From contig CALUZS010000004.1 of assembly GCA_944325355.1 (NCBI GenBank), positions 62,001-126,000 on the forward strand: a stretch of 64,000 nucleotides of DNA, read 5' to 3'. Made by a program: the position numbers and the translations under genes. The notes under the pieces were generated by a model. It was given only the letters and a program-made list of their open reading frames with translations, was not told the DNA's origin and searched no databases. Numbering within the stretch: the stretch's first letter is position 1; every line of letters starts with the position of its first letter. Below, one piece after another: positions 17,484 to 25,799 of the stretch. The stretch comes from an uncultured Parabacteroides sp. (GTDB lineage: Bacteria; Bacteroidota; Bacteroidia; Bacteroidales; Tannerellaceae).

Positions 17484-18792
17484 TTGAACTATTTTTTGAA
17501 CGAAGAATATTTATATCACCTTTTTTCTTGTAATGAATCCCGTCGGAGCCTTGGGCGTCTATGATGTAATAGTAGACACCGGGTGAAACATATTTGCCCC
17601 CTTTTTTGCCATCCCATCCCTCCGCCGGATTAGTCCAGTGGTACATTAAGACTCCCCAGCGGTTGTATATCCAGCCCTCGAACCGTATTAGCGATTTGTA
17701 GGCTACTTTAAATTCATCGTTTACGCCCGGAGTGCTGCCCGGTGAAAACACATTCGGCACGTCTAACGAAGATTCTGTGATTTGCAGTTGGAATTCCGCA
17801 TTTGAGACACAGGTTCCTGTGCGGTCGCTTACTTCGACGGCGGCGACAAAATCCCCGGCTTCGTTGAATGTGTAGTCTACGTTATCTCCGGTAAATTGGA
17901 CGAACGGATTATCTTCCCCCTCTTCTTTACGGTATATTTTCCAATTGTAAAGGGCGGCGACAGGTTCGTTTGCAATGGCTGAAAACTGGATTTCGACGGG
18001 AGCCGACATGCCGGAATTTTCATCGGAACTGATGTTGGTTGTTTGTCCGCTAATGATGGTTGTGTCGGCATGCAATTCCGTCCTTTTTGATTCGTAGAAG
18101 TCGGAAACGAGAATTTGTTCTTTATTAAAATAAGAACCGTAGGTATCTCCTTTCAACGTAAATTCGGTGTCGCATAAAGGGGCGGAATATGTCCTCTCAA
18201 AAGGTTCGGTTACGTTCGTTTCTTCAAGTTCGATGTTTTCGAATGTTTGTAATTCTTCATTCCATTTGAGACTGTTATACGTAACGCTGAAATATCTTGG
18301 AAGAGTTTTCCTGTCGCCACCAACAGGGGTGAAGTAATATATTTCCGGAATCGTATAGTCTCCCATAAGACGTACGGAAGAGCATGGCGAAGAACCGTCG
18401 CTGACCGTCAGACTCCCTAAAACTATGGGGTATAAGTTGTAATCGGCTATCCAAATGTAGGATTGTTCCATTTTGTTCTCCTCTTCTACAAAATAGCCGA
18501 ATCCGTTTTCTATATGGGATATAACCGAAGTCCTTCCGTTTTGAGTGGAAGAAACCGGTTCTGCATCTTTATAGCTTGTCCGATACCGGAACCACCGATG
18601 CGTTTTGTCGGATTGGGAGGTGTATTCTATCTGGACATTATCTACGCCATCGACCAGGTATACTTGCAAAGGTTTCTCTTCGGTTGCCAGATATGGATTG
18701 GTTTTTCCTCCTTTTACAGAGTATTGGGCTGCTAAAGGGGAGAGGGAAAACCATACGCAACAGAAAACAATTATTTTATGTATATTCAACAT
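17461..18792 (-). CDS. Secreted protein with gliding-motility-type C-terminal domain (type IX secretion type-B sorting signal)
   Basis: 443 residues from the ATG at 18792; the six-base-longer version begins with TTG. A signal peptide (IVFCCVWFSLSPLAAQ) is followed by about 330 residues with no clear catalytic motif and one PKD/Ig-like stretch (ALYNWKIYRKEEGEDN ... EAGDFVAAVEVSDRTGTC). The last 90 residues are the CHU_C/type-B sorting domain: VPNVFSPGSTPGVNDEF, WIYNRWGVLMY, GWDGKKGG, SPGVYYYII. That domain targets proteins to the type IX secretion system. No secretion-system component lies in this window. A TATCTTTG box stands 28 bp upstream. Confidence 0.85.
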   Translation of the reverse strand: MLNIHKIIVFCCVWFSLSPLAAQYSVKGGKTNPYLATEEKPLQVYLVDGVDNVQIEYTSQSDKTHRWFRYRTSYKDAEPVSSTQNGRTSVISHIENGFGYFVEEENKMEQSYIWIADYNLYPIVLGSLTVSDGSSPCSSVRLMGDYTIPEIYYFTPVGGDRKTLPRYFSVTYNSLKWNEELQTFENIELEETNVTEPFERTYSAPLCDTEFTLKGDTYGSYFNKEQILVSDFYESKRTELHADTTIISGQTTNISSDENSGMSAPVEIQFSAIANEPVAALYNWKIYRKEEGEDNPFVQFTGDNVDYTFNEAGDFVAAVEVSDRTGTCVSNAEFQLQITESSLDVPNVFSPGSTPGVNDEFKVAYKSLIRFEGWIYNRWGVLMYHWTNPAEGWDGKKGGKYVSPGVYYYIIDAQGSDGIHYKKKGDINILRSKNSSNEKDMVQ

Positions 18793-18819
18793 TTGCAAGT
18801 CCGAGATCGATATTCATTG

Positions 18820-18827
18820 CAAAGATA
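18820..18827 (-). promoter_or_regulatory. -7 box for the CHU_C-uvrA run
   Basis: The minus strand reads TATCTTTG. A transcript from here would have about 20 nt before the ATG at 18792, supporting that start over the TTG at 18798. No -33 partner is visible. Confidence 0.5.
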
Positions 18828-18845
18828 GGAATATCGCCGGAATAA

Positions 18846-19088
18846 TTGAATAAAAACGGCAGATTAGCCGTCCCGAAGTTGAAAAGGCCGGTAGAATGGA
18901 TAGGCAAGGACGTGAAAATCGGAAAGAATGTCCGTATAGCTGACAACAGTATTGTCGGATGGGGGAGTATCGTTACTAAACGGTTTGAAGAACCGAACGT
19001 TATCCTTGCCGGTATCCCAGCAAAAGTGGTCAAACACGGTGTGAATTGGGATCGCAAGAGTATCAATAAATATTTGAAGGGGCTTTAA
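18846..19088 (+). pseudogene. Remnant of a hexapeptide-repeat O-acetyltransferase (C-terminal part only)
   Basis: About 80 residues read as left-handed beta-helix hexapeptide repeats and the typical end of an O-acetyltransferase: IGKDVKIGKNVRIADNSIVG, GSIVTKRFEEPNVILAGIPA and KVVKHGVNW. Only the C-terminal third of such an enzyme is present; there is no ATG, the frame opens at a TTG immediately after a stop, and a promoter for the opposite gene lies in front. I read it as the tail of a decayed gene. Confidence 0.65.
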
Positions 19089-19273
19089 ATGTCATAAATA
19101 TGTTCACTATCGTTGAAAGCCCAACCAAGGTTGATACCGGCATCCCAGATGTAGTTGGAACTATAAACGTCGACCGGCACACCATCCTGTTGTTTCCCGG
19201 TCAGGAAATGTATATTTGTATATAGCTTTTTTGTCGTTTCCGGCAGCTTTGCCGGCAGGATTGCGCTCCCCAA
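19085..19273 (-). other. Unrecognised 62-codon frame, possible gene fragment
   Basis: The frame ends TYIW-like with DVYSSNYIWDAGINLGWAFN, aromatic-rich and coding-like, but I do not recognise the family and there is no upstream promoter or signal peptide. It abuts the acetyltransferase remnant tail to tail, so this stretch (18.85-19.27 kb) looks like debris from more than one gene. Confidence 0.2.
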
Positions 19274-19280
19274 AGGTCAA

Positions 19281-19347
19281 TCCGTAAATAGGTTACAATC
19301 CTCCGTAATTCGGTTAATGCTTTCCTTTTCACGCTTCTCTATTTTTG
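19281..19347 (+). promoter_or_regulatory. Phased direct repeat plus -7 box upstream of the lipoprotein flavodoxin
   Basis: TCCGTAAATAGGTTA (19281-19295) and TCCGTAATTCGGTTA (19302-19316) match at 13 of 15 positions and start exactly 21 bp apart, two helical turns. TATTTTTG at 19340-19347 is a perfect TAnnTTTG box, with the second repeat ending where the -33 element would be. Tandem 15-mers with 21-bp phasing beside the promoter are the classic layout of an AraC/XylS-type activator site. No AraC gene lies in the window, so the regulator is inferred. Confidence 0.6.
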
Positions 19348-19390
19348 TGATGCAATAAAATCAATTATCAACCATTCAAATACAGCAGAT

Positions 19391-20050
19391 ATGAAGAAGG
19401 TGTTTTTAGTTCCTTTGATGCTTTTCGTTGCCTTGTTTACAACAATAGCTTGCAGTGAAGATAATCCGGTGACGGACGACCCGGGTCAAACCCTTCCCGG
19501 AGGAGGAGAGGAAAGCGAAGAACCGGAAGAGCCGGGGAATGTGGAGGGCGGTAATAGCCGTTATCTGGTGCTGTACTGTTCCCGTACAGGCAACACGGCA
19601 CAGATGGCGCAGACCATCCAGTCGGCATTGGATTGCGACATGATTGAGGTTGTTCCCGAAACGCCTTACGATGAAGATTATAACTCCATGCTTGAACGGG
19701 CGCAATCGGAGCTTGCCGCTATCGGACAAGGCTCTTATCCTGCAATCACTACTTCGGTAGATAGTTTTGAGGATTACGACATGGTGTTTGTCGGCTATCC
19801 CATTTGGTACGGGAGCATGGCTACACCGATGCAGACGTTCCTGCATAACCATGCGGAGCTGTTGTCGGGAAAAAGGATTGCCCTTTTTGCCAGTAGTGGG
19901 AGTAGTGGTATTTCTTCTTCGGTAAGAGAAGCACAGGAGTTGGTGCCTGATGCGGTGTTTACGGAAGCCTTGCATCTTACGTCGGGTACGCTTGGCGATA
20001 TGTCAGACCGTATTTCGGCTTGGCTTGAGCAACTTGGTGCCAACCGTTAA
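19391..20050 (+). CDS. Flavodoxin-domain lipoprotein
   Basis: 219 residues. A signal peptide with lipobox TTIAC (Cys21) and a Pro/Glu-rich linker (about 25-55, repeated EEPEEPG-like) lead to a flavodoxin fold: FMN phosphate loop YCSRTGNTAQMA, then FVGYPIWYGSMATPMQTFL and FASSGSSGISSS. It is therefore a flavodoxin displayed outside the cytoplasmic membrane rather than a cytosolic electron carrier. It is followed 138 bp later by a secreted cyclophilin-like protein; such pairing recurs in Bacteroidota, often next to AraC regulators. Its redox partner is unknown. Confidence 0.87.
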   Translation: MKKVFLVPLMLFVALFTTIACSEDNPVTDDPGQTLPGGGEESEEPEEPGNVEGGNSRYLVLYCSRTGNTAQMAQTIQSALDCDMIEVVPETPYDEDYNSMLERAQSELAAIGQGSYPAITTSVDSFEDYDMVFVGYPIWYGSMATPMQTFLHNHAELLSGKRIALFASSGSSGISSSVREAQELVPDAVFTEALHLTSGTLGDMSDRISAWLEQLGANR

Positions 20051-20188
20051 GTCGGTAGAGGGAGACTCTTGCTGGTGGCATCAGACTTTATACCTTGTTA
20101 CTGGCTTCAGACAGCATCGTAAGTGTTCGGTTTGAACGGTTATGTTTTTTGATATGAATATCGTTTATGGAAAGTAATTATAATAAAA

Positions 20189-20647
20189 ATGAAAATGATG
20201 AGACGGTTCCTTTTATTTCCGCTGATGCTGTTGGCTGTGTTTTCGGCGGTGGCTCAAAAAGATAATTCAAACAAAGAAAAGAATATGGAAACGAAAACGA
20301 TTAAACTGAAAGTAGACGATACGGTGTTTACCGCTACGTTGGCCGATAATTCGTCTGCAAAAGCCTTGTTGGAACTCCTTGCCGAAGGCGATATTACCAT
20401 CCAGATGGAGGACTATGCCAATATGGAGAAAGTTGGTTCGTTGGGTAAGAGTTTGCCGCGCAACGATCGTCCTACGACAACCGCTCCCGGTGATTTGATT
20501 CTCTACCAAGGACATAACCTGGTGATTTATTATGATAAAAATTCATGGAACTTCACCCGTTTGGGAAAGATAGAGGGCGTGTCTGGTAAAGATTTGCTTG
20601 CCATACTTGGGCAGGGTGATGTTACGGTTACGTTGTCTGTTAAGTGA
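20189..20647 (+). CDS. Secreted cyclophilin-like fold protein
   Basis: 152 residues. The signal peptide (RRFLLFPLMLLAVFSAVAQ) precedes a domain of about 110 residues with features of the bacterial cyclophilin-like family: IKLKVDDTVFTATLADNSSA, DITIQMEDYANMEKVG, PGDLILYQGHNLVIYYD and FTRLGKIEG. This family has the cyclophilin barrel but I would not assume prolyl-isomerase activity. It belongs with the lipoprotein flavodoxin and precedes a strong terminator. Confidence 0.8.
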   Translation: MKMMRRFLLFPLMLLAVFSAVAQKDNSNKEKNMETKTIKLKVDDTVFTATLADNSSAKALLELLAEGDITIQMEDYANMEKVGSLGKSLPRNDRPTTTAPGDLILYQGHNLVIYYDKNSWNFTRLGKIEGVSGKDLLAILGQGDVTVTLSVK

Positions 20648-20796
20648 TACGTGGTTTGATGGTTTTTTCGTGCCCAAGGAACGTTGGACGGATGCCTGTC
20701 GCTTGAAAAAAGGAACGGCATCCGTCTGTTAATGGTTGGGCAACACCGGAAATACGAATGTATTCAGTTGGGAAAAGGAAAGACTGCTTTGCATAA

Positions 20797-20832
20797 AAAA
20801 CGGGTGACTTGTTTTTACAAGTCACCCGTTTT
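20797..20832. terminator. Bidirectional terminator between convergent genes
   Basis: A perfect 16-bp stem AAAACGGGTGACTTGT/ACAAGTCACCCGTTTT with a TTTT loop, flanked by A's on the left and T's on the right, so it can end both the cyclophilin-like transcript and the glycogen operon from the other side. Confidence 0.92.
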
Positions 20833-20903
20833 ATTTTATTTCAAAAAAGCAAAAAGTTGAAACTTGGCAGATTCCTTGTTGGGAAAAGGAGATGTGCCTG
20901 TTT

Positions 20904-22205
20904 TTACTTCTTGTTTGTTTTTGCAGCTTTCTTTTTGTATTTGGCAAGCTCTTTTTCCAACGCTTCGATTTCTTCGCCTTGGTTTTTGATGGTCGTAAGA
21001 AGCGAGTTCAACTCTTCGTTTTCGATGGTCTCCGGGAATTGTGCATTTACGCGGACTATGAAATCGGAAAGTACGTTCATGTAGTTGGTAAAAGCTTCAT
21101 ACGGGTTGTCGTAAGGGCTGAATCCGCCGCTCCCGATGTGTTTTGTACTCATATAGTAGAAGTGATCGCTGCTTTGCAGGTAGTACCAGTCTTGACGGAT
21201 TCTTCGGATTTCGCATAAGCGGACACGTTCACCTATTTCGTTGAGCTTTTTGAAAGCTTCTTGTTGCAACACATTACCAAGCCAAGAACTGCAGTCTCTC
21301 TCTTCATCGACCCAAGATATAGGATAAGGCACGGAGATAGTGTCTACCGGTTTATGCAGTGCAAAAATCTCGGATGGAGTAGAGAAGCTGATGCCTTTTT
21401 CTGCCGCAAATCGTGGGAGTGCTTTGAAAAATTCAAAGATACCAGTTTCCGGTGCATTCAAGGAACCTAATACTTCATAGTTCATGAACAAGTTGATAAT
21501 TTGCTCGGGTTCGGGTGTGTTTGCAATCCAGGAAATATATTTGTCTGCGGTCAGCGGATATTCATTCCAACTGTAGTTGCTGAAGCGTTCGGACAGGTCT
21601 TCGCTGAATTTGTCATTCTTCAATAGAAGTTTCAAATGAGGTTCGACGCAAGACGAATATATGTAGTTGGGGCTCTTCCATCCTAAGATATGCTTTGCGC
21701 CTTCGGTAATCATTCCTTTGTACCCCATTTCATAAACCATTGTGGAGATATCATCGGAATAGATAAGTTCCGTGTTGCGGAAAACTTTGGGTTTGACTCC
21801 AAACAAGGTTTTTATCTTGTCTTCCTGCTTTTTTATCTGGTGCTTGAACTCAGCCGGGTCACCGAGAGAGGAGAGTGAATGGGCGTAAGTCTCGGAAAGA
21901 AATTCGACATTGCCTGTCGCTGCAAGTTCTTTGAAGCTGTCTATTACTTCAGGCATGTATATTTCTAATTGTTCAAGCGCTATTCCTGAGATGGAAAAGG
22001 CTACTTTGAATTTGCCGTTGCTTGAATTAATCATTTCCAGAATCGTCCGGTTTGCCGGCAGGTAACAACGTTCTGCGATTCTTCGGATGATTTCTTCGTT
22101 TTGGAAGTCATCGTAGTAGTAATGATCCGTGCCTATGTCGAAGAAACGGTATCTTTTCAATCTGAATGGCTGATGTATTTGAAAATAGAGACAAATTGTT
22201 TTCAT
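20904..22205 (-). CDS. GH57 family alpha-glucanase/amylase-like protein
   Basis: 433 residues. GH57 marks are the N-terminal FQIHQPFRLKRY, FKVAFSISG, VEFLSETYAHS, and FRNTELIYSD with Glu146 as the candidate nucleophile. The region corresponding to the acid/base motif reads LFMNYEVLGS, with Asn242 where I would expect Asp by eye-alignment to GH57 glucanotransferases. The C-terminal 50 residues form a Lys-rich coiled coil (LLTTIKNQGEEIEALEKEL). It is the last gene of a three-gene operon with a glycogen-synthase-like GT4 and a debranching enzyme, so it acts on intracellular alpha-glucan; no signal peptide is present. Confidence 0.87.
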   Translation of the reverse strand: MKTICLYFQIHQPFRLKRYRFFDIGTDHYYYDDFQNEEIIRRIAERCYLPANRTILEMINSSNGKFKVAFSISGIALEQLEIYMPEVIDSFKELAATGNVEFLSETYAHSLSSLGDPAEFKHQIKKQEDKIKTLFGVKPKVFRNTELIYSDDISTMVYEMGYKGMITEGAKHILGWKSPNYIYSSCVEPHLKLLLKNDKFSEDLSERFSNYSWNEYPLTADKYISWIANTPEPEQIINLFMNYEVLGSLNAPETGIFEFFKALPRFAAEKGISFSTPSEIFALHKPVDTISVPYPISWVDEERDCSSWLGNVLQQEAFKKLNEIGERVRLCEIRRIRQDWYYLQSSDHFYYMSTKHIGSGGFSPYDNPYEAFTNYMNVLSDFIVRVNAQFPETIENEELNSLLTTIKNQGEEIEALEKELAKYKKKAAKTNKK

Positions 22206-22229
22206 GATTTAATGCTGTTTTTTTGTTCT

Positions 22230-23498
22230 TCAATATTTGTTGCTGATTACTTGTTCATATATGCGGCGGACTTTTTGCCCGGCGTATTCCCATTTGATAT
22301 TGTCTACCTCTTTTTTCCCTTCCTTCTGCAAGAAATCGTGCATTGCTGGATAGGTGATGATAGAGTATATGGCGTCTGCCAACATTTCAATGTCCCAATA
22401 ATCGACTTTTACGGCATAGTTTAGAATTTCCGCGCACCCGGATTGTTTTGAAATAATGGTCGGGACACCGCATTGCATGGCTTCTAATGGGGAGATACCG
22501 AATGGTTCGGATACAGAAGGCATGACATATACATCGCTTGCTTTCAGTACTTCATAAACTTGCTTCCCTTTCATGAATCCGGTGAAATGGAACCTGTCGG
22601 AAATATTCCGGGATGCAGCCAACCGAATCATTTGGTTCATCATATCTCCGCTTCCCGCCATGACAAACCGGGCATAAGGCGCTTTCTTTAATACTTTGGC
22701 TGCCGCTTCCACGAAATATTCCGGACCTTTTTGCATGGTTATCCGCCCTAAGAACGTGACAATTTTGTCTTTTACTCCCTTTTTGTTCGGAATTGCCAAA
22801 ATCTCCGGACTAAGCGGTTCGACTGCGTTATGAACGGTTGTGACTTTATCCGGATTCTGATGGTATTTTTCGATTACGGTCTGCCGTGTCAGGTTGCTGA
22901 CCGTGATGATATGGTCGGCATTATCCATCCCGTCTTTTTCGATGCGGTAGACATCGGGGTTGACATTTCCCCGGCTCCGGTCGTAATCTGTTGCATGTAC
23001 GTGGATGACCAACGGTTTTCCGCTTATGTTTTTGGCATGTATTCCTGCAGGGTAGGTCAGCCAGTCATGAGCGTGTATGACATCATATTGTTCTGTACGT
23101 GCAATTACGCCTGCTACGATGGAGTAGTTGTTTATTTCTTCCAGAAGATTGTCCGGATAGCGTCCGGAAAATTCCAGGCATCCCAAATCGTTTACATAGC
23201 GGTAGCTGAAATCCGCATATATGTGGTCTCTGAAATCAAAATATTTCTGCGGATCCATATATTTTCCCAATCGTTCCCGTACAGTATCCATGCTGACATC
23301 TTTCCAGACGATAGGAACGTGGTTCACCCCTATGATTTTTAAAAAACTTTGGTCTTCATCGCCCCACGGCTTGGGAATGCAGAATGTTATATCCATATCT
23401 GGTTGCAGCGCCATTCCTTTCGTCAAGCCGTAGCTGGCAGTTCCCAATCCTCCCAAGATATGAGGAGGAAATTCCCATCCAAACATTAATGCTTTCAT
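22230..23498 (-). CDS. Glycogen/starch synthase-like GT4 glycosyltransferase
   Basis: 422 residues. MKALMFGWEFPPHILGGLGT is the glycine-rich N-terminus of glycogen-synthase-like GT4 enzymes; VIHAHDWLTYPAG, VTFLGRITMQKGPEYFVEAA and the donor motif SVSEPFGISPLEAMQCGVPT follow. Predicted to elongate alpha-1,4-glucan from a nucleotide-glucose in the cytoplasm. It starts 25 bp after the debranching enzyme and is followed 24 bp later by the GH57 gene. Confidence 0.9.
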   Translation of the reverse strand: MKALMFGWEFPPHILGGLGTASYGLTKGMALQPDMDITFCIPKPWGDEDQSFLKIIGVNHVPIVWKDVSMDTVRERLGKYMDPQKYFDFRDHIYADFSYRYVNDLGCLEFSGRYPDNLLEEINNYSIVAGVIARTEQYDVIHAHDWLTYPAGIHAKNISGKPLVIHVHATDYDRSRGNVNPDVYRIEKDGMDNADHIITVSNLTRQTVIEKYHQNPDKVTTVHNAVEPLSPEILAIPNKKGVKDKIVTFLGRITMQKGPEYFVEAAAKVLKKAPYARFVMAGSGDMMNQMIRLAASRNISDRFHFTGFMKGKQVYEVLKASDVYVMPSVSEPFGISPLEAMQCGVPTIISKQSGCAEILNYAVKVDYWDIEMLADAIYSIITYPAMHDFLQKEGKKEVDNIKWEYAGQKVRRIYEQVISNKY

Positions 23499-23523
23499 AA
23501 TATATTAATATATGGTGTTCTTT

Positions 23524-25455
23524 TTATTCTACGTTATATTTCTCCAAGGTATTCAATATCCGAAGCATCGCTGCAACATTCATGGCAAACGAAATGGCAC
23601 CTCTTCCTGTAAATGGAGGGTTGCCGTCGAACAGCTCTGCAATTGTGCCAATACAGTGGTTACCCATTTCTTCTTCCATGCTAATCAGCATCCGCTCGGC
23701 AAAAGCAACACCTGATTTGCCGAATACTCGCAGGTAGCCTTCAAGATATGCACCCAATAACCAAGGCCAAGCAGTTCCTTGGTGGTAGGCGAGATCCCGT
23801 TCGTATTGTGGGCCGGTGCAATATGGACGGTATCCTTCGCTTTTCGGGCTGAGCGAGCGGATTCCTTTTGGCGTAAGCAATTCTTTTGTGACAATATCCA
23901 ATACAGCACGTTTTTGCAGCCTTGTCAGCGGTGAATAGGTGAGCGATACCGCAAAAATCATGTTAGGGCGTACGCTCCAATCGATGTATGACCCGTTCAC
24001 ATAATCGAACAGATAATTATATCCGTTGATGAATGTCTCCGGAAATGATACGTTTATTTTGTTGATAAGGTCGTCGATTTGTTTGTCTGTGTCGCCTTTC
24101 AATTCTTTGTAGAAGCATAGGGCATTGTACCAAAGCGCATTGAATTCAACAATATATCCTGTGCGGGGAACGACCGGCTTCCCGTTTGTTGTTGAATTCA
24201 TCCAAGTGATGGCTTTGTCTTTGCCATCGGCAAAAAGCAGCCCGTTATCTGTTAATCTCATGTATGGGTGCTTTTGGCTGCATATATAGCTGATGGTTTC
24301 TTCAATAATTGGGAGGTAAAGTGTTTTCGTTTGTTCGATACCGCATTCCTTTGCATATTGCTGGATAGCCCATACCGCCCATAACAAGACATCCGGATTA
24401 TCTATTTCCTGTATTGTGTCATCGTTTTTGTTTTCTTCCATGAATGCATGCAGGGCTGGAATAGCTGTGTTCATAACCTGTTCGAACCGGGGAATATCAT
24501 TAATGGATAATGTACAACCCGGAAGAGATACGAATAAATCTCTCGCCCTTACTTTAAACCATGGGTAACCTGCAAGTAAATATGCGCTGTTTGCATTCGG
24601 ACGGATAAAGAATTGTTGGGCGGAGTTCTTCAGACAGTTGAAAAAGCTTGTCCTCGGAGTCCTATTTGCAATTTCTTTATCGAAGAGTGTTTTTAATTTT
24701 GTTGTGGCAACCTGCGTGTCCCCGGCACTGAAGATGATGGATTCTCCTTTTTTTATCGGAACTTCAAAATAGCCGGGCACGTAAAGGTCTTCCTGATACG
24801 GATATCCTCTTTCTTGTTCTTTCGGGTATTCGATGCCGTTATACCAGTAAGGATTATAAACGAATTTTACTTTTTTGCTGAACTGCATATAAATGTCCGG
24901 ATATCCGGCATACATGCAAGTCTTTATCCCATTGGTTATTTCGGTATAACTTTGGTTTAAGTTATTGTTTGCATGGGTAAGTTCGTTTACATTGCGGAAA
25001 GCCAGAAACGGACGGAAACGTAGCGTAGTCTCGGAGTGCGCATCTTCCAGTGTGTATTTTATCATGATGCGGTTTTCGTACATCGAAAAAACTTTTTCTT
25101 TGGAAAATATGACACCGCCTACGCGGTAAACAGTCCGAGGTACGGTATCGCATGAATATTCCCGGATATATTTGTGCCCTTTTGGGCTGAAGTTGTTCCC
25201 GGAATATTTGTGCAATCCAAGATTAAATTCCGCTCCATGCTGAATGACTGTTTCATCTAAAGAAGACAATAGGACATGATTATCCTTATCTAAGTTAGGA
25301 ACAGGCATAACCAAGAGCCCGTGATATTTGCGCGTATTGCAATCAACGACAGTACTGCTATGATATGCGCCTAAACGATTGGTGCGAAGAACTTCTCGGG
25401 TGAGAGATTCTTCTAGATTTATCATTACTGTTTTGTCGAATTTTAGGTAGCTCAT
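23524..25455 (-). CDS. Glycogen debranching enzyme (amylo-alpha-1,6-glucosidase)
   Basis: 643 residues. The N-terminal domain (1-270) has SLTREVLRTNRLGAYHSSTV and NTRKYHGLLVMPVPN, the signature of the bacterial debranching-enzyme N-terminal domain. The C-terminal (alpha/alpha)6 catalytic domain (about 290-640) includes GYPWFKVRARDLFVSLPG, TWMNS, GYIVEFNALWYNALCFYKEL and YHQGTAWPWLLGAYLEG. It hydrolyses alpha-1,6 branches. It is the first gene of the glycogen operon, with a consensus promoter 60 bp upstream. Confidence 0.92.
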   Translation of the reverse strand: MSYLKFDKTVMINLEESLTREVLRTNRLGAYHSSTVVDCNTRKYHGLLVMPVPNLDKDNHVLLSSLDETVIQHGAEFNLGLHKYSGNNFSPKGHKYIREYSCDTVPRTVYRVGGVIFSKEKVFSMYENRIMIKYTLEDAHSETTLRFRPFLAFRNVNELTHANNNLNQSYTEITNGIKTCMYAGYPDIYMQFSKKVKFVYNPYWYNGIEYPKEQERGYPYQEDLYVPGYFEVPIKKGESIIFSAGDTQVATTKLKTLFDKEIANRTPRTSFFNCLKNSAQQFFIRPNANSAYLLAGYPWFKVRARDLFVSLPGCTLSINDIPRFEQVMNTAIPALHAFMEENKNDDTIQEIDNPDVLLWAVWAIQQYAKECGIEQTKTLYLPIIEETISYICSQKHPYMRLTDNGLLFADGKDKAITWMNSTTNGKPVVPRTGYIVEFNALWYNALCFYKELKGDTDKQIDDLINKINVSFPETFINGYNYLFDYVNGSYIDWSVRPNMIFAVSLTYSPLTRLQKRAVLDIVTKELLTPKGIRSLSPKSEGYRPYCTGPQYERDLAYHQGTAWPWLLGAYLEGYLRVFGKSGVAFAERMLISMEEEMGNHCIGTIAELFDGNPPFTGRGAISFAMNVAAMLRILNTLEKYNVE

Positions 25456-25514
25456 AATGCGATTTGGGTTTTAAGTTCTCTTCTATTTGACTTTACATAA
25501 TTAAAATGCTGTAT

Positions 25515-25546
25515 CAAAAATATGATTTATTGCTTAAAAAAACAAA
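25515..25546 (-). promoter_or_regulatory. Promoter of the glycogen operon
   Basis: On the minus strand TTTG (25546-25543) and TATTTTTG (25522-25515) are separated by 20 bp, a full Bacteroides -33/-7 match. Confidence 0.72.
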
Positions 25547-25633
25547 CGCTTTCGGGAAAGATATATTTTTCCTTTTCTGGCTTTCGAATATAAAGTATTA
25601 GTAAACATGGGAATAACTGAAAGAAATGAGCTG

Positions 25634-25657
25634 TTTTTATGTTGTCAAACATAAAAA
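25634..25657. repeat. AT-rich hairpin in the 344-bp divergent spacer before the M3 peptidase
   Basis: TTTTTATGTT (25634-25643) pairs perfectly with AACATAAAAA (25648-25657) around GTCA. The spacer 25456-25799 otherwise holds the glycogen promoter on the minus strand and, on the plus strand, a near-consensus TATCTTTA at 25754-25761 that may serve the peptidase gene. I see no gene in it. The hairpin could be an operator or a terminator-like element insulating the divergent units. Confidence 0.4.
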
Positions 25658-25799
25658 ACAATGGTGCTCTTTTATTTGAGTTTTGACACTGTTAGGATAA
25701 GTGTTGGCGGTTTTCCTTCGAAAGAAAGGAGGTAAGGTGTGGAAAGTTTTTAATATCTTTACGCCCCAAATTTGATATTTAAGAAAAAAAATTTGCGTA

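Noticed and set aside
19406..19975. A 189-residue minus-strand frame over the lipoprotein flavodoxin
   Set aside because: Shadow of the flavodoxin gene; Arg/His-rich composition and no recognisable motif.
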